NCBI GenBank assembly: GCA_030386875.1 | Contig: CM059575.1 | Span: 15,152,293 to 15,216,292 of the forward strand | DNA from: Morinoia aosen | Lineage: Eukaryota; Arthropoda; Malacostraca; Amphipoda; Talitridae | DNA length: 64,000 nucleotides | Direction: 5' to 3' | Shown: piece after piece, positions 10,136 through 21,904 of the stretch | Layout of the letters: every line of letters begins with the position of its first letter | Numbering within the stretch: position 1 is the stretch's first letter | The notes under the pieces: model-generated | What the model was told of the DNA's origin: nothing | What the model saw: the letters and a program-made list of their open reading frames with translations, nothing else | The model's database searches: none | Program-made: the position numbers and the translations under genes

Positions 10136-12299
10136 TGTCGCGCCCTTGTTCCCCTTCGCCAGGTAAGAAAAACACCGGAAGAAGAAGGAGGTTGTATTGG
10201 GCGCGGTTGAATACGTCACTGCAAAAACAAGAGTTATTTAGTTCTACAAATGGAGGCACTACCTAGGCTTCGGCTCGGAACTTTATATCTTTTCCTTGGA
10301 GCACTGATTTCAATTAGATACAATATTTCCTCGAAGTGGTTTGAATCGTTGAAACAGCACCGGAATGCTGAGTCGTAGTCACAACAAAATGTTCACACAA
10401 ATTTGAAAGAAACGAGACGGAAGCAAGGTAAGCCATTTCATAATAGAGTCACCAATATATTACTACTTTCAAAGTCAGGATTTTTCACCCAATTGCTGCA
10501 ATTTTACTCACGTACTCAGTAAAGATTAGATTATAATGACATCGAAAGGGTGTGAAATTTAGGTTGCACACAAGTTCAATCACGGACTTCTCAGTAAGAG
10601 ATAAACGGCTTAAAAAGGTTGAGTCATAGAGACGAAAGCAACAAAACAAAGCTATGAGTTACACGATACGCAAACTTTCCGTAATAGACAGAAAAAGAGG
10701 GGGAATCGAAAACCTAATCAATGTATGTATATTTATAAAATATTTCTCATGAATTCTATCGTGAACAAATGAAATACCTAAAAAGGGCTAAAAAACATCA
10801 CCTTAATTTTGGGGCCCGAACGATACAAAAGAGAAACTCTACTCAAATACGAAATTATTTCATAAAAAATACTCTACCGATAAGGACAGCAACTTTACAG
10901 AGTAGCCATAGTTTTCAACGAGGAGCGAATCAGTTTCGAAAACAACGCAGATTTCAAGAAAAATAAGAAGCACTGCGAGAAAACAAATGTAAAATTAAAT
11001 AAGAAGTTTCTAATCGACTTCGATTTATTACTAGAGCTTAGATCACTTGACACGACGGAAAACAAGGTGGTACGTCTTAAACTTGAAATACTTACATCTT
11101 TATATGCGAGACCTCTGCTATGCCACATACCCTAACCTAATCATCACGTTTTACATTGCCTGTAAAGTAAAGGAATCACATTAAGTTGCTATCAAACGCA
11201 CACGAGATTTACAAACCAGACTAGGCTTAACTTTACAAAGACACGAAAGGGCTCAAGGTCGGCCATTTTTTTATATGGCGCTCGAGGCGCAGTAATACAA
11301 GACACCTGCATATAGATGACTCGTAAATGCACAAGAGAATCAAATGCTATCATAACTCTGCAAATCAAAGCATCTCGGCCCCTTCAATAAATAACTCACT
11401 TCTTCGATCATACAAATGATTTTGAGACTCAGTGGTTAAAACTTACAGAGAAATAAAAATCACTTGAACAAGACAAACGCACAGTGAAACATTCTGAAGC
11501 TACCGAAGCACACATTTGAAAATTTGACACACGCAAAGGTAGAATGGCTATCTACCGTTCTTACAAATATAAGGCACACTCTCACTTCAGTTCCTTAATT
11601 TATATTAAGTTCGATCATCACTTAAAAAAGGATTAAACACATTTAATGCGCAGGCACAAGAGAATTAGAAGGGCGCCTGAGCACGAAAAGTCACACCTGC
11701 TCTCGGAAGAGCTTCTGCTACAGTGACGTGGAAGCTATTCCACAGGGGACGCCAAATAAGAATGTTACCAGAAAACCCCAGCATACGCTAAAGGAAAAAA
11801 CCCAGATCAACGAAAAGGGCGTAAATGAATAAATTTTCTTACACTTTTCTATTGTTTTCGAGGTTACCAAATAGTACAATCATTTTAGCTCCTTGAAATT
11901 AATTGTTTTGCCAACACAAGTCGTGGCTGTAAACCCCAGGAGACAGATAAAAACCCAGATCCGTGGTTAAAACCCCAGAATGCGCAGCCCACAGACTTAG
12001 AATCAAGATTGGCAGAGAACTCCAGCAATTACTTCTACCTGCGCGAACAGAACTAGAACGTTTGATAAGTATCGGAGTTTTTTATTCCTAATTTAAATAA
12101 AGATATTATCGACTTCATAAATCGACATTTAGTGACATTAACGATTAATTTCGCTGATAGAATTAAGTTATTGACCTAAAATCGCTCATTTCAAAATCAC
12201 GAATTTGCTCTGGAAATTTCGGAACAGTCGAATGAGAAACGGTTCATTTAACTGGCGGGCTAAAACCCAAATGACTTAAAGACGGAGAAAGGCATGACA
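10136..12299. mobile_element. 2164-bp solo-LTR-like insertion in Copia
   Basis: The block begins TGTCGCG and ends CATGACA (TGTC...GACA inverted termini) and is flanked by the 5-bp direct repeat ACTTG at 10131-10135 and 12300-12304. These are the hallmarks of an LTR left after recombination between the two ends of an LTR element. No frame of note is present. It shares no long match that I can see with the other LTR families of this window, so its family is unknown. It must be younger than the Copia insertion. Orientation cannot be decided; AATAAA-like sequence is present near 12097 on the plus strand. Confidence 0.75.
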
Positions 12300-12916
12300 A
12301 CTTGTACTAGGCCTGATATTTGCTATGTTGTTACATTACTGTCGCAACATTTAACTTGTCCAACAAATGCTCATCTGAATTTGTGTAAATTTGTGTTGAA
12401 GTATCTTAAAGGTACTATTTCATACGGTTTGAAATTTGTGAAATCCGAGAACCCCGTGCAAATTACTGGTTTCTCTGACTCTGACTGGGGTGGATCCTCT
12501 GACCGTAAGAGCATATCAGGATACGTGTTTAAATCATCTAGCAACAGAAATCACTGATATCTCGGAAGTCCAAGAAACAAAATATTGTTGCTCTTTCAAG
12601 CTGCGAAGCAGAGTACATTGCCCTGACTTATGCTGTGCAGGAGGGAATTTTTCTCAAACAGCTACTATGTGATATGGATGGATATGATGAACCTGTTGAA
12701 ATTTTTGTAGATAATAAAGGTGCTATTGACCTAGCCAAAAACCCTGTTCATCATCAACGCTCGAAACATATAGACATAAGATTTCATTTCATTCGAGCAA
12801 TTATTCAAGACAATAAAGCAGTTTTGAGCTTTGTTCCTTCAGAGGAAAACATGGCTGACATGTTCACAAAGCCTGTTACTAGACAGTCGTTGCTTAAATT
12901 CAAAGTGTGTGTTTAA
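12300..12916 (+). pseudogene. pol: Copia RT end and RNase H
   Basis: Downstream of the inserted LTR the Copia coding region continues: TCTRPDICYVVTLLSQHL (end of RT), GFSDSDWGGSSDRKSISGY (RNase H first Asp block), then DNKGAIDLAKNP and RSKHIDIRFHFIR of the RNase H C-terminus, and a stop after FKVCV at 12916. These blocks are in the standard Copia order. Kept as a separate fossil segment of the element at 6573-13491. Confidence 0.85.
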
Positions 12917-13206
12917 TTCTAAGTTACTGTGTCTGACATGTTTCCAGTTTAGCTTTTGTGTACACCAATTGCAAGAAAAGGTAGAACTTTCTTGAGTACA
13001 ATACTCTTAACGCTATTGCGGACTATGCATTATTGTGCGTTATATTTTTTTTGTATCGTGCTCAGTGTAATCTGTTGATCTACACTGATGATTTTTTTGT
13101 TGTTTTTCTGCTGTTCAATGTTCAATGAAAGATCTGAACGTTGAAATGTTAGCTCTAATTGATTACTATGTGAATTGATGCATAGTGGGATGGAATACTT
13201 CAGTTG

Positions 13207-13215
13207 GAGGGGGGG
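13207..13215 (+). other. Copia polypurine tract
   Basis: GAGGGGGGG directly before the TG of the 3' LTR is the expected plus-strand priming site. Confidence 0.85.
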
Positions 13216-13491
13216 TGTTGAGATCCAACTTCAGTATATATATTTATTATTATATATGAGTTGTCGCAGTCGCCCATTAAATTGCTTCCGTCCCGTTTTC
13301 TACGTTCATGTGTTAACCGCCTTTGTAGAGCGATCGAGCTCCTTCTTCTTGTTCTCGCCGCCGTGCTCGACGGACGTACAGTACATGTAGTTCCTAGTTT
13401 ACCTACTGTGTTTCTATACCCCACACTCATACATATAATCGTTGTCGTACTCCATTATTCCAAGATGGAAAGAGGCCTCTCTGGTCTAACA
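13216..13491 (+). repeat. Copia 3' LTR
   Basis: Same length (276 bp) and termini as the 5' LTR at 6573, followed at once by the second copy of the GCTTG target duplication. Open frames here (for example 13261-13578) repeat those of the 5' LTR and are not genes. Confidence 0.95.
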
Positions 13492-13496
13492 GCTTG

Positions 13497-14983
13497 CTGT
13501 CATTTGTGTTATCTATTCCTTTTTACCTCCTGTCAATGTCGGCTACCTCCAGTGGTTGTTGTTCAATATAACTCATAGGATGCCCTAATGTTATTCTGAT
13601 ATGCACCCTCATGATCATTGTTTTCTAAATCTTTCTTGTGCTCTGAACTTCCTTCTTAACTACCGGTTCTGTGCACTTGGTGCATAGATTCCGCGTTCCC
13701 TCCACTCTTTACTAAATGGTACCTTCCTCCGTCCTCTCTTAGGAAAGCCTTCGAGTACCTAATCAGGGAGACTAGGAACTTTCTCATATATTAATAGGAA
13801 TAATAATCATAATAATTGGGCTGTACGTGCCCTCTCTGACACGATTCCTAGCTTAAGTCAATTAATCTTCTTGACAACTTTAGCCTTAGTATGCTCAGTG
13901 CAGACAGCCCTTGACTGATGCTTAGTGTAAATCGATCTAAGAAACTAACACCAATCTTAAAAGCACTCATTGTAAATAGTAATTACAACTAGATCGTTCG
14001 GCGGCAACAGCCTTGATTTGTAATCAAGCTAAACCCACTTACGTTGCCTAACCATTAATATTCTTTAATCTCGTGAACTAATTTTGCTCTCCATGTCGGA
14101 GACAGTTAAGACACGACGTGTCACGGCTATGTAGTAACCCGAGCATACTTGTGGATTAGAAAAATGGGGAAAAATGTTACCCAAGGAATTTCGGGATTGT
14201 CCATTCGATGTACTTATTATTGCGACTGCCTCGGCCGTATTCGGGCGCCAGAATTACGGGCGAGGCATCAGCATATAAGCCTCTATTTGAGACAATTGTT
14301 GTAAATTAGCAGGAGTTCGCAGCCTGGCCTGTGTAACGACTGTTCTCACCTTATGTTATCGTGCTTGAACAAGTAACCCAAGCCCTACTCCCATACAGAA
14401 GAACCTGCGAGGCCGACACACAAACATCATCAACAACCCTCTATTAACGCTCCTCAGATTCACTTGAGAGCGTTCAATTAGACTCATTCGGAACGTTCTC
14501 AGATCCACGTGAGACGTTCCCAAAATCTATTCAGCCCAAAAGGCTAAACCTCATACCAATTAAGCCACAAGGCTCACAGGCAGGAACCCAGACAGGGACT
14601 GCCTCTTTTCAAGAGACCATCCTACACCCAATTATCACCGCACCTGCGGATAGTTACACCCACAAATACATTCTCGCCTGGATCCACAACGGATTCCCTC
14701 GAGCCACGGCACCGGCTGGCACGTCACCTGACTGGACCCGGACCTTCTTCCACAAGAAGCGGATCCACCTCCCAGCGGCCGTAGCCACGACACCCAGAGA
14801 CTACCAATAAAATTCATAAGGCGAGAAGTTAAAGTTCAGTCATTATCCTACAGAGAACTCGCTCGTGCAAGTCGAAAATTAGGTGCCAGTAGAGCATCCG
14901 AATACTTAATAACCTCCTTCCGAGGACAGAGTCAGTGGCCATCATTAATTCATTTTGCAATTCATTGTGCTTGACTCAAGCAC
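13497..14983 (+). mobile_element. LTR fragment, family 2-like, plus orientation
   Basis: From about 14170 to 14983 this matches, in opposite orientation, the LTRs at 30602-32724 and 34214-36185: shared blocks include CCGTATTCGGGCGCCAGAAT near 14237, the CATACAGAAGAACCT block near 14393 and the GGATCCACAACGGATTCCC block near 14680. It is followed by a tRNA-Trp-type primer site, which fixes its end at about 14983. The part 13497-14160 is without recognisable content. The copy is old: identity to the other copies is clearly lower than theirs to each other. Confidence 0.65.
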
Positions 14984-14984
14984 T

Positions 14985-15262
14985 GGTGACCCGCCTTTAT
15001 CAAAAGAACATCTTCCTTGTGAAATCGATAAATTCCTCAATATTCAACCTTTAACCTTCAAAATTAAGATCATCAAACCGTTCAAACAGCTTGATATCAA
15101 AGCTCCCATTTCAAGTCATTTAAAATCAAATTCAATTGTTTCCCCCACTTTGGGAGAACTTCATAAACTTGGCAGTTTCGAAGAATTCTATAGTAGTTTT
15201 CGAATTATTTATAAGATCATCGAAGTAGGAAAAATACACACAAAAAAAAAAAAAAAAAAAAA
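14985..15262 (+). mobile_element. Primer site and leader of the family 2-like element, ending in poly-A
   Basis: TGGTGACCC (14985-14993) fits the 3' end of tRNA-Trp. The leader contains the box CCCACTTTGGGAGAACTTC near 15144, which recurs after primer sites at 28630 and 50303. A run of about twenty A at 15242-15261 ends the segment, and the sequence then changes to BEL-1. The frame at 14955-15278 crosses the LTR end, primer site and A-run and is not a gene. Confidence 0.6.
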
Positions 15263-15398
15263 CGCTACACCGTACTAGATTGAAACACCACCGTAAATGA
15301 CAATCAAGTATTGAGAAAAAAAAGATAGTCTCGAAATCCAGGGGAGTCTAAACTGCGAGCGTTTCTTTACCTCATTTCCTCTATGCAAAGAGAGCATT

Positions 15399-15926
15399 TT
15401 GCCAGCGAGGTATATAGAGGCCTTGGAAACCAAGAATCCTCGTCCGCCTTTGCTTGTTAGATCTTTCAACTTGTTTCTAGACTCTCATAATTTAATTAGA
15501 TCTAACAGCCGCATTGTCTTAGCAGAGAAATTAGATTACAACACTAGGAATCCTATTCTGTTGTCTAGTTCTTCTCATCTAACCTATCTTTTGATATTAC
15601 AAACCCATAAAACTCTAAATCATCAGGGTGTTGAATCAACCGTACAAAAACTTAAAATGGATGGTTATTTGATACCGCACTGTAAGCTTACTGTGGGTGG
15701 CGTTCTATCCAAATGCATAATATGCAAGCGGGTGAACGCTAAGGCTTTCTCTTATCCTGACCCTTTAGCTTTGCCAGATAGTCGGACTAATTTTGTGAGA
15801 CCTTTCGCTACAACAGGAATTGACTTTTAAGCTCATTTCTGGGTTTTGGATCCGTTTGGCCATAAACAAAAGGTGTATCTTTTACTGTTTACGTGTTTTC
15901 AAACTAGAGCTATTCATATAGAGCTT
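15399..15926 (+). pseudogene. pol: BEL-1 integrase, N-terminal part
   Basis: Encodes LLVRSFNLFLDSHNLIRSNS and the integrase zinc finger of Pao elements (H...H as THKTLNHQG, C..C as KCIICKR), then PATTGIDF-like sequence carrying the first catalytic Asp (FATTGIDF near 15815). The matching region in BEL-2 is at 56080-56560. Cut by the inserted LTR at about 15927. Confidence 0.8.
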
Positions 15927-17598
15927 TTACGTTATTGATGGTCGGGGTAGACTGTACGAGGATGCCGAACCACCGAACGCAAATAATCTCGAGAAAACGT
16001 TTAAGATCACGATAACGAGAGGGGAATGACAACAATCTTTGGATTGACTCAGCTTGGATATTTATTGGAGGAAACCGGGAGGACTGACGGTGAGCCTGAC
16101 TTCTGAAGAGCTTCTCTTAGATGGGAAATCCGTGCAGGCGAGGTCCGGCGAGCGATGACGTTGGCAGGGTGTAAGTGAGTGTGTTTTGTGGAGGTTCTAG
16201 ATAAGCTCACAGTCTGTTTAATTTTTAGCGACTGGCGGAATATGAATTTTAACCGTGACGGGTGGATGAGTCACTATTTATGGGTTCAGACATTAATGAT
16301 CATTCCACGCTGAAAGAAAGCAAGTTGTCGTGGTTGCAAGGTGATATACAACCAAGGTCAGAAACCGTCTCACGTAAAAATGGGCAATTTAAGCGGTGTA
16401 ACTCGATGAATGAGTTAGAGATAAGATTTCCAATTAATATACGACTTGAGTAAAGCTCCAGGCCCAGGGAATGTGTGTTGTGGCGTTTAATGACGTCGAG
16501 GATCTGAAATAATCGAAGACGCTGAATGAGAAGGTTCTCGGAGAGGCATCAAGGAAAAAATTCTACAACTGACAATCCCTACACTGCAATGGTAAATTCC
16601 CATCACGGAGAAACACTGAGTCTTCCTACAGATTCAACACGAGCTATTTGAATTGTTTTCCTTTTGTCAAGCTCATGAAATAGGATAGATTTTAACAGCT
16701 GGCGAGCTCTTTCACTACTGCCCTTGCTTTAAATATAAGAGCATGGAATTTACAAGAATTTTTGGTAATGACATAATTGTTATTCATATTGAAAACAACA
16801 AGCGATTAAGCACACGATTTATGGAGTATAATGAAATATGAAACAGCTAAAACTTTTGCAGGAATATGCATGCCTGAATTTCGTACTCTATAATACCCGT
16901 ACGAAAATAAAAAGAAGGCAGTCTTAAATCATTAACATGTCAACTACACTGAGAAAAGAAACACTAAACGTATCTCTTGCAGCAAAAGAAAAAATATTTA
17001 AAACATAATACAGTGAACATAAAAATGACATGACACAGCAGTTTACGCTCCGCCATCTTTCCGCAAAAACGCCGGCAAATCCGCCGTGCGCTCTCACAAA
17101 ATATCCAATGAGCGAATTGCAATATCATAATGACAGCTGCAAGTATATAATTTTTGTAGTTAGGAAAAGACGTAGTTGAATATCTATAATGAAATCTTGA
17201 CACAAGAAATGAACATGACACGCAAAATTCGCTATGTCATGTTGAGATAGCACTCGGAAATAAGCCATGCTATTTTCACGACTTCTACAACTATTTACAT
17301 ATTTATATGACACGGCACGGTCACGATCACTCATCTTAGCACAATGAACACAAGAAAAGAAACACGATCTTCTAAAAACCAGATTTGCTCTATTTGAACA
17401 CTTAATTTTTTTACTTACGAGAACGCTGTAACACACAAGCTAAAGACGCGCGAGAGAATGACGCTCAAACAAGGCGTCCCGCGCGGTGTTGCCACTTACA
17501 AAGGCTTCAACCTCGAAAATGTCGACCGTTATTTTACATCTCATGCATTTACACAAAAACTTCAAGGATTACTAATTATAAGTAGAAAATTATTAATA

Positions 17599-19117
17599 TG
17601 TCTTCTCTGTATTTTTTGACTTTCGAAAGGCATTCGATTGTGTGGACCATAACATATTACTCTCGAAACTTCATTGTTATGGCATTCGTGGGGTTGCCCA
17701 TGATTGGTTCAGATCATACCTAACAAATCGGAAGCAATACGTTGTCATTGACGACGCAAAATCGGACCCACAAAAAATTAGCCATGGAGTTCCACAAGGA
17801 TCTGTTCTTGGGCCTCTCCTTTTTCTGATTTTTATCAATGATATTATTAAATCTACATCATTTTTTAAATTCATACTTTTTGCCGATGACAGTACGCTTT
17901 CTGCGGTCCTTTCGAACGAAAATCCCACTACGATTGCGGAGAGTATAAATAATGAACTCCATAAGGTTTCACTGTGGCTTAAAGCTAATAAAATAAGCCT
18001 CAATATCGATAAAACAAATTATATTACGTTCTCATACAAGAAAAATATATCTCTACCATCCATTAAAATTGGCGAAGGTGAAATCAAAGAAACCAACTCA
18101 TGTAAATTTCTGGGCATCATAATAGATAAACATCTGACCTTCAAAGAGCACATCACTCATATTAGTTCTAAATTATCAAAATCCATCGGAATCCTGAATA
18201 AAGTTAAAAATTTCCTGCCTGAAACAGCCTTACTAATGCTTTATCGAACGCTCATTTCACCATACCTGCAATACGGGATAGAAGCATGGCATGGAACTGA
18301 TAAAAATAAAACTAATATAATTTTTACTCTGCAAAAAAGAGCCATCAGAGCGGTAAAGAACCTAGAATATAATGCTCACACAAATGATTCATTCAAAAAT
18401 TTACAAATACTTAAACTCTCGGATCTCTACAAAATCTCCATCTGCAATTTCATCTACAAAACATTAGCTAATGATGGCGACAATAGCCTTCAACAGTTAT
18501 TAACTGCGCAAACTGGTCATCACGACCATTTAACACGAAATAAAAGTAAATTCATGCTTCCTTATTATTCAAAGGCCCGCTCGCAACATAGTATACTATT
18601 CGTTGGAACTAAAACCTGGAACTCAATACCTGCGGAGATCCGTGAAAGTAATTCTTACAAGGTATTTAAAAGAAATCTTGAGTCTCACTTCTTATCAGAA
18701 TACTAGTCGTGTAAGATCACCAAGTCAAATCCTGCCTCCTACATGTCTGGTCCTACTAATGCAATTTGCCATGAGTAATATCGCCGATTTTCAGTCTGCT
18801 CCCAAATCGTTATCGAATATACTGTTAAATATTGTCCATATGACCTATATTGTAAAATTAAACATCAATATCGAGTTCATTATCCTGTTGATCAGTCTAA
18901 TGCGAAACTAGGCTAAGTGAATTAGGTTAAACATTATTGTACGCCCTAGAATAATGTAATGGTAGGATGCCCTAGAAGTCGCTGAACTTATTGGGCCCAC
19001 AGGTAGCTATACTCAACTCTGACCATTGTATTAGACTTAAGAAACATTCTACCTCTGTATCTCCTGTGGTAAATAAATTGTTTAAATTGTTTAAATTGTT
19101 TAAATTGTTTAAATAAC
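17599..19117 (+). mobile_element. CR1/L2-like non-LTR retrotransposon, 5'-truncated
   Basis: Carries the C-terminal two thirds of a reverse transcriptase frame and ends in a tandem 9-mer (TTTAAATTG, about four copies at 19075-19115), the 3'-end style of CR1/L2-clade LINEs, which end in short tandem repeats instead of poly-A. The left end falls inside RT, a typical 5' truncation. It lies at the sequence GAAAATTATTAATA of the family-1 LTR, the very spot where the Helitron hit copy C (44894). Confidence 0.85.
17605..18706 (+). CDS. Reverse transcriptase fragment of CR1/L2-like LINE
   Basis: An open frame of about 367 codons running in from the truncation. It starts within RT motif A (FFDFRKAFDCVDHNILL), followed by YGIRGVAHDWFRSYLTNRKQ, SHGVPQGSVLGPLLFLIFIN (motif B) and the catalytic L-F-A-D-D-S box (motif C), then the thumb region with KFLGIIIDKHLTFKEH. 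It ends ESHFLSEY. No in-frame stop interrupts it, so the copy may be fairly young. The endonuclease and ORF1 are absent. The family is close to CR1/L2 by the GIRG and thumb motifs; a neighbouring clade is possible. Confidence 0.85.
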
Positions 19118-19208
19118 AATTTAGAGTAAGATTTTTAATGCCAATAATTATGCTATTTAAGTGCTAATGAGAAATCTTAGAATTTTACACTTTGTAGCTA
19201 GTGCTACA

Positions 19209-20270
19209 GAGCTTCTTCCTTCCTTGAAAGAATTTTGTTTTGCCTTTATCCGCTTCACGAACGAAAAAGGTGTCCCTAACATCGTGTATTCCGATAATGC
19301 TAAAACTTTCGTAGCTGCTTCTGACCTTTTGGCAGAAGTTTTAACTTCTTCCTTGTATAAAGAACGTTTCCGCACTTTTAACATTAAATTTAAAACTATC
19401 CCAATCTATAGTCCTCAATTTGGTGCGATCTGGGAACGCTTGTTTAAGTCCATCAAGGAAAGTTTGTAGAAGCTATTTGGCCGTAGCACTTATCCTTACT
19501 CTACCTTTCTCGCTGCAGTTTCTGACATCTCTCTTAATCTTAATCGTCGTCCTCTTTCCTACACAGAGATGGGGGACACTATTTTGCCTATCATGCCTAT
19601 TCAATTCCTTCAACTTTACCCTACGTCTAACTCTTTAATCCTTTTTGATGAGGTCCCTGACTTGGAAACCGAGGACGATGAACGTCGAGAGCATCTGCTC
19701 TCCGCGCTTGAGAGACGCGACGTCATGGTGGCCAAGTTTAGGGAGCTTTGGTACTTACAGTACTTAATCACCCTAATAGGTCCATATCCTCTTAAATCTT
19801 TACCTCTTAATAATAAATTCTTGTCTGTAGGTCAGGTTGTCCTATTAAGGCATCCAATAAAACCTAGACCTTTTTGGACCTTAGTCCGTATCATCGCGCT
19901 GCTTCCTGGATGCGATGGCAAGGTTCGAGTTGTTAAAATTATCAAGGCTGGTAACTCCGAGTCTGCCGTCAAAATTTCCTTACTTTACCCCCTGGAGTTA
20001 GCTGTTTCTGATAATGCTTCAGAGGAGGGGTGGGAAAGCGCAAAGGGAAGCTCGAGTGAAGAGTTACATCCTTCTTTCGAGCCTCCCGGGAGTTCCTTTT
20101 CTCGTGAGGGTGTATTCTTCTTTCTATTGAACGCCCTAGAGATCAGCATTATTCTTCTGAATCAGACTCCTCGGAAAATTCCGAAGAACCTGAAATTGAG
20201 GCAGCTGCACGACCTAGGCGGCAGGCAGCTCGCCAGCAACGTAGCAAGCTTGGCGACTTAATTACGAGAG
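19209..20270 (+). pseudogene. pol: BEL-1 integrase C-terminal part and DUF5641-type domain
   Basis: Encodes EFCFAFIRFTNEKGVPNIVY-like sequence with the second catalytic Asp (YSDNAKTF near 19288), the third catalytic Glu (IWERLFKSIKE near 19430), RRPLSYTEMGDTILP, and the Pao-specific C-terminal domain (VGQVVLLRHPIKPRPFW near 19830; KISLLYPLELA near 19975). The tail is acidic and Ser-rich. Corresponds to 56570-57650 of BEL-2. Confidence 0.8.
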
Positions 20271-20450
20271 GTCACCTCTAATGTCCTTCCCTACTTTGTT
20301 GCTCATAAAATTTATATGCGCATTAATTTAATCAATGTTCTTTCTATGCTTCCTCTGGAAAGTAACATAAATGTATTAAATTGTTTGTATTTAAAAGCTA
20401 TGTAATGGAAATTTCTAATGAAAACTCCGTTTTTTCTCTTGCCGGGATTG

Positions 20451-20985
20451 TGTCGCAATTCCAGCCATTGTTCTAACGCTGAGGTCCCTTGCGGACTTCA
20501 TAAGGCAAAAAAAGTCTTCCGCAATGAAGGGCATAGGCTGTGCTCCTCCTTCTAATCAGTCTAAAATTAATAACGCTGATAATTTTACGACTAAGCGGAG
20601 CAATGGCGGGGGTTCCTCACGTCTACGGCGACAAATGTAAATTAAATTCTAAAACGTTCGTCTGAACTTCTTGTTCGAGTCCTAAGCCAGTGCGACGGAT
20701 TCGAGCAAGCCAAGGATCGTGGCGCCATAACGCTGCCACGTCAGATTGAATTCGGCCGTGATCGCGAGCGCACCTTCTTCTCGTGTGCTGCGCGTGACTC
20801 GGCATTCTGCCCTCGCTACAAAGGACTTTTGGGTCCTAGACAGCCGGCTACAGTGAAGAGTATTCGCCTGAACATTGTTTTCGAAGATCTTCAGGTGAGA
20901 CTCCCGCTAATGACGCTCCGCTTATGCTTAATTATCTTAAATTTCAGCGTTACCAGGCCCCAGATGGGTGCCCGGTAAATTTGTG
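20451..20985 (+). repeat. BEL-1 3' LTR
   Basis: Begins TGTCGCAATTCCAGCC after the box GCCGGGATTG, which also precedes the BEL-2 3' LTR at 57788. Later blocks (GACAGCCGGCT near 20840, TTCAGGTGAG near 20889) match the BEL-2 LTR in order. The right end is set at about 20985 by this alignment (CCCGGTAA corresponds to GCCGGTAA near the BEL-2 LTR end) and is approximate. Confidence 0.7.
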
Positions 20986-21239
20986 TGCCGTAGGGCCCGT
21001 TACTACGGGAAGTTGAGTCCACTTGTTAAGGTGGCTGCGCACAAACGCACAGAGCAGCCACACCCCATAGGGATTTCAGCTTCCCACCCATGTATGGCCG
21101 GACGCCTTACCCACGCTGAAACCCCCGACGTACCAACGCAGTGCGCCCGGCCATATTGCAGTTTCCTCATCTATTATCTTTCAAGACGATATCACGCCTG
21201 GCTATAGTATGTTACTGCATTACACATTTCAAACATTTG
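20986..21239. other. Spacer with small hairpins, no gene
   Basis: G+C-richer than its surroundings. It shows a hairpin (CCGTAG...CTACGG, 20987-21007) and an inverted pair GTGGCTGC/GCAGCCAC (21031-21062). I see no coding signal. It may still be 3' LTR flank or LINE 3' end. Confidence 0.4.
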
Positions 21240-21904
21240 TTAGCTCTCAGTATATATCAATTCCCCCCCTCCCCTTATTTCATGTGTAATTTCACAGAAT
21301 TGGACAAACAAGGCATAGTACTTAAGTGTATGTTAGTAACTAGGGCATGCCTTAACTTGTGCCACACATGAGTATACCGGGCTTAATTGAAGGTCCAGCC
21401 TGGGACAGTGCAGCCTGGAGCTTCCGGATACCAATGTGGTAATTTCAAATAAAAATTACTCCACTGATACTGGTAAACAAAGGAAACTCCTGTGGACAGG
21501 ACTCTGAGGAAGAAATAAAAGGGAGTTAATTTACAGCTATCAATGATGTTGATGGAGAGTGAAAATTCTCTTTACATAAGACAGTGCCGCAAGTGCCCTA
21601 AAAAACATAGCTATCATCCAGTTACAGAAATAACACTGCGTAGAGGGCTTCCATCCTCCCCCATCAGTGAGCTCAAAAAACAATATGGGAGCTTGACATA
21701 TTCAGTTAGCGCCCGTGGGTGGTAGTCGCATATATGCCTACTTTCTCGGAGTGAATAGGTCATGAAAGATGGTAGAAATGGTATGGTTCTATTCATGGGA
21801 TGAGGAAACATGACGCAGACAAGAACATGAGAACAAACAATAGCTGTATAGCATTGTAGAAATGATACTTCTAGCAAAAAAGGCAGCAATCTTAGGTATA
21901 CAAC
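21240..21904 (-). other. 3' untranslated region of the I-like LINE
   Basis: Follows the ORF2 end on the minus strand. No gene; small frames on both strands (21543-21725, 21614-21889) are incidental. No poly-A or short tandem tail could be recognised, so the true end is uncertain. Confidence 0.45.

Larger units (their letters stand above)
6573..13491 (+). mobile_element. Ty1/Copia LTR retrotransposon, nearly complete
   Basis: Two 276-bp LTRs (6573-6848 and 13216-13491) begin TGTTGAG and end CTAACA and differ at about five positions (1.8%), so the copy is young. The 5-bp target duplication GCTTG is present at 6568-6572 and 13492-13496. A Copia-type primer site follows the 5' LTR and a G-rich polypurine tract precedes the 3' LTR. 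Between them is one gag-PR-IN-RT-RNaseH coding region in the Copia domain order, split late in RT by a 2164-bp insertion of another LTR (10136-12299). Apart from that insertion it looks almost whole, with only about one or two small breaks. Confidence 0.97.
15927..19208 (-). mobile_element. Gypsy family-1 solo LTR (copy B), split by a LINE
   Basis: 15927-17598 and 19118-19208 together correspond to the family-1 LTR. The minus-strand start TGTAGC is at 19208; the other end is near 15927, where the usual TG is not kept. The direct repeat GAGCTT is found on both sides (15921-15926 and 19209-19214), consistent with a target duplication of 4-6 bp in BEL-1. No internal Gypsy sequence is present, so this is a solo LTR. 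The CR1/L2-like LINE at 17599-19117 interrupts it. Confidence 0.8.
15330..20985 (+). mobile_element. BEL/Pao retrotransposon, 3' part (BEL-1)
   Basis: The coding remains align block by block with the integrase half of BEL-2 (55990-57650), and the 3' LTR (20451-20985) resembles the BEL-2 LTR at its start (TGTCGCAA-TCCAGCC) and end. Gag, protease and RT are missing. Within the integrase region a family-1 solo LTR has inserted (15927-19208), and a LINE has inserted into that LTR. The copy is a truncated fossil, broken by the insertion and by a few small changes. Confidence 0.85.

Noticed and set aside
13261-13578. A 105-codon gene after Copia
   Set aside because: It repeats the start of the frame in the Copia 5' LTR; it lies in the 3' LTR and runs into unrelated flank.
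17125-17436. Minus-strand frame of 103 codons, with relatives at 44187-44737
   Set aside because: Shared only because both are family-1 LTR copies B and C; frames differ in start, end and phase.
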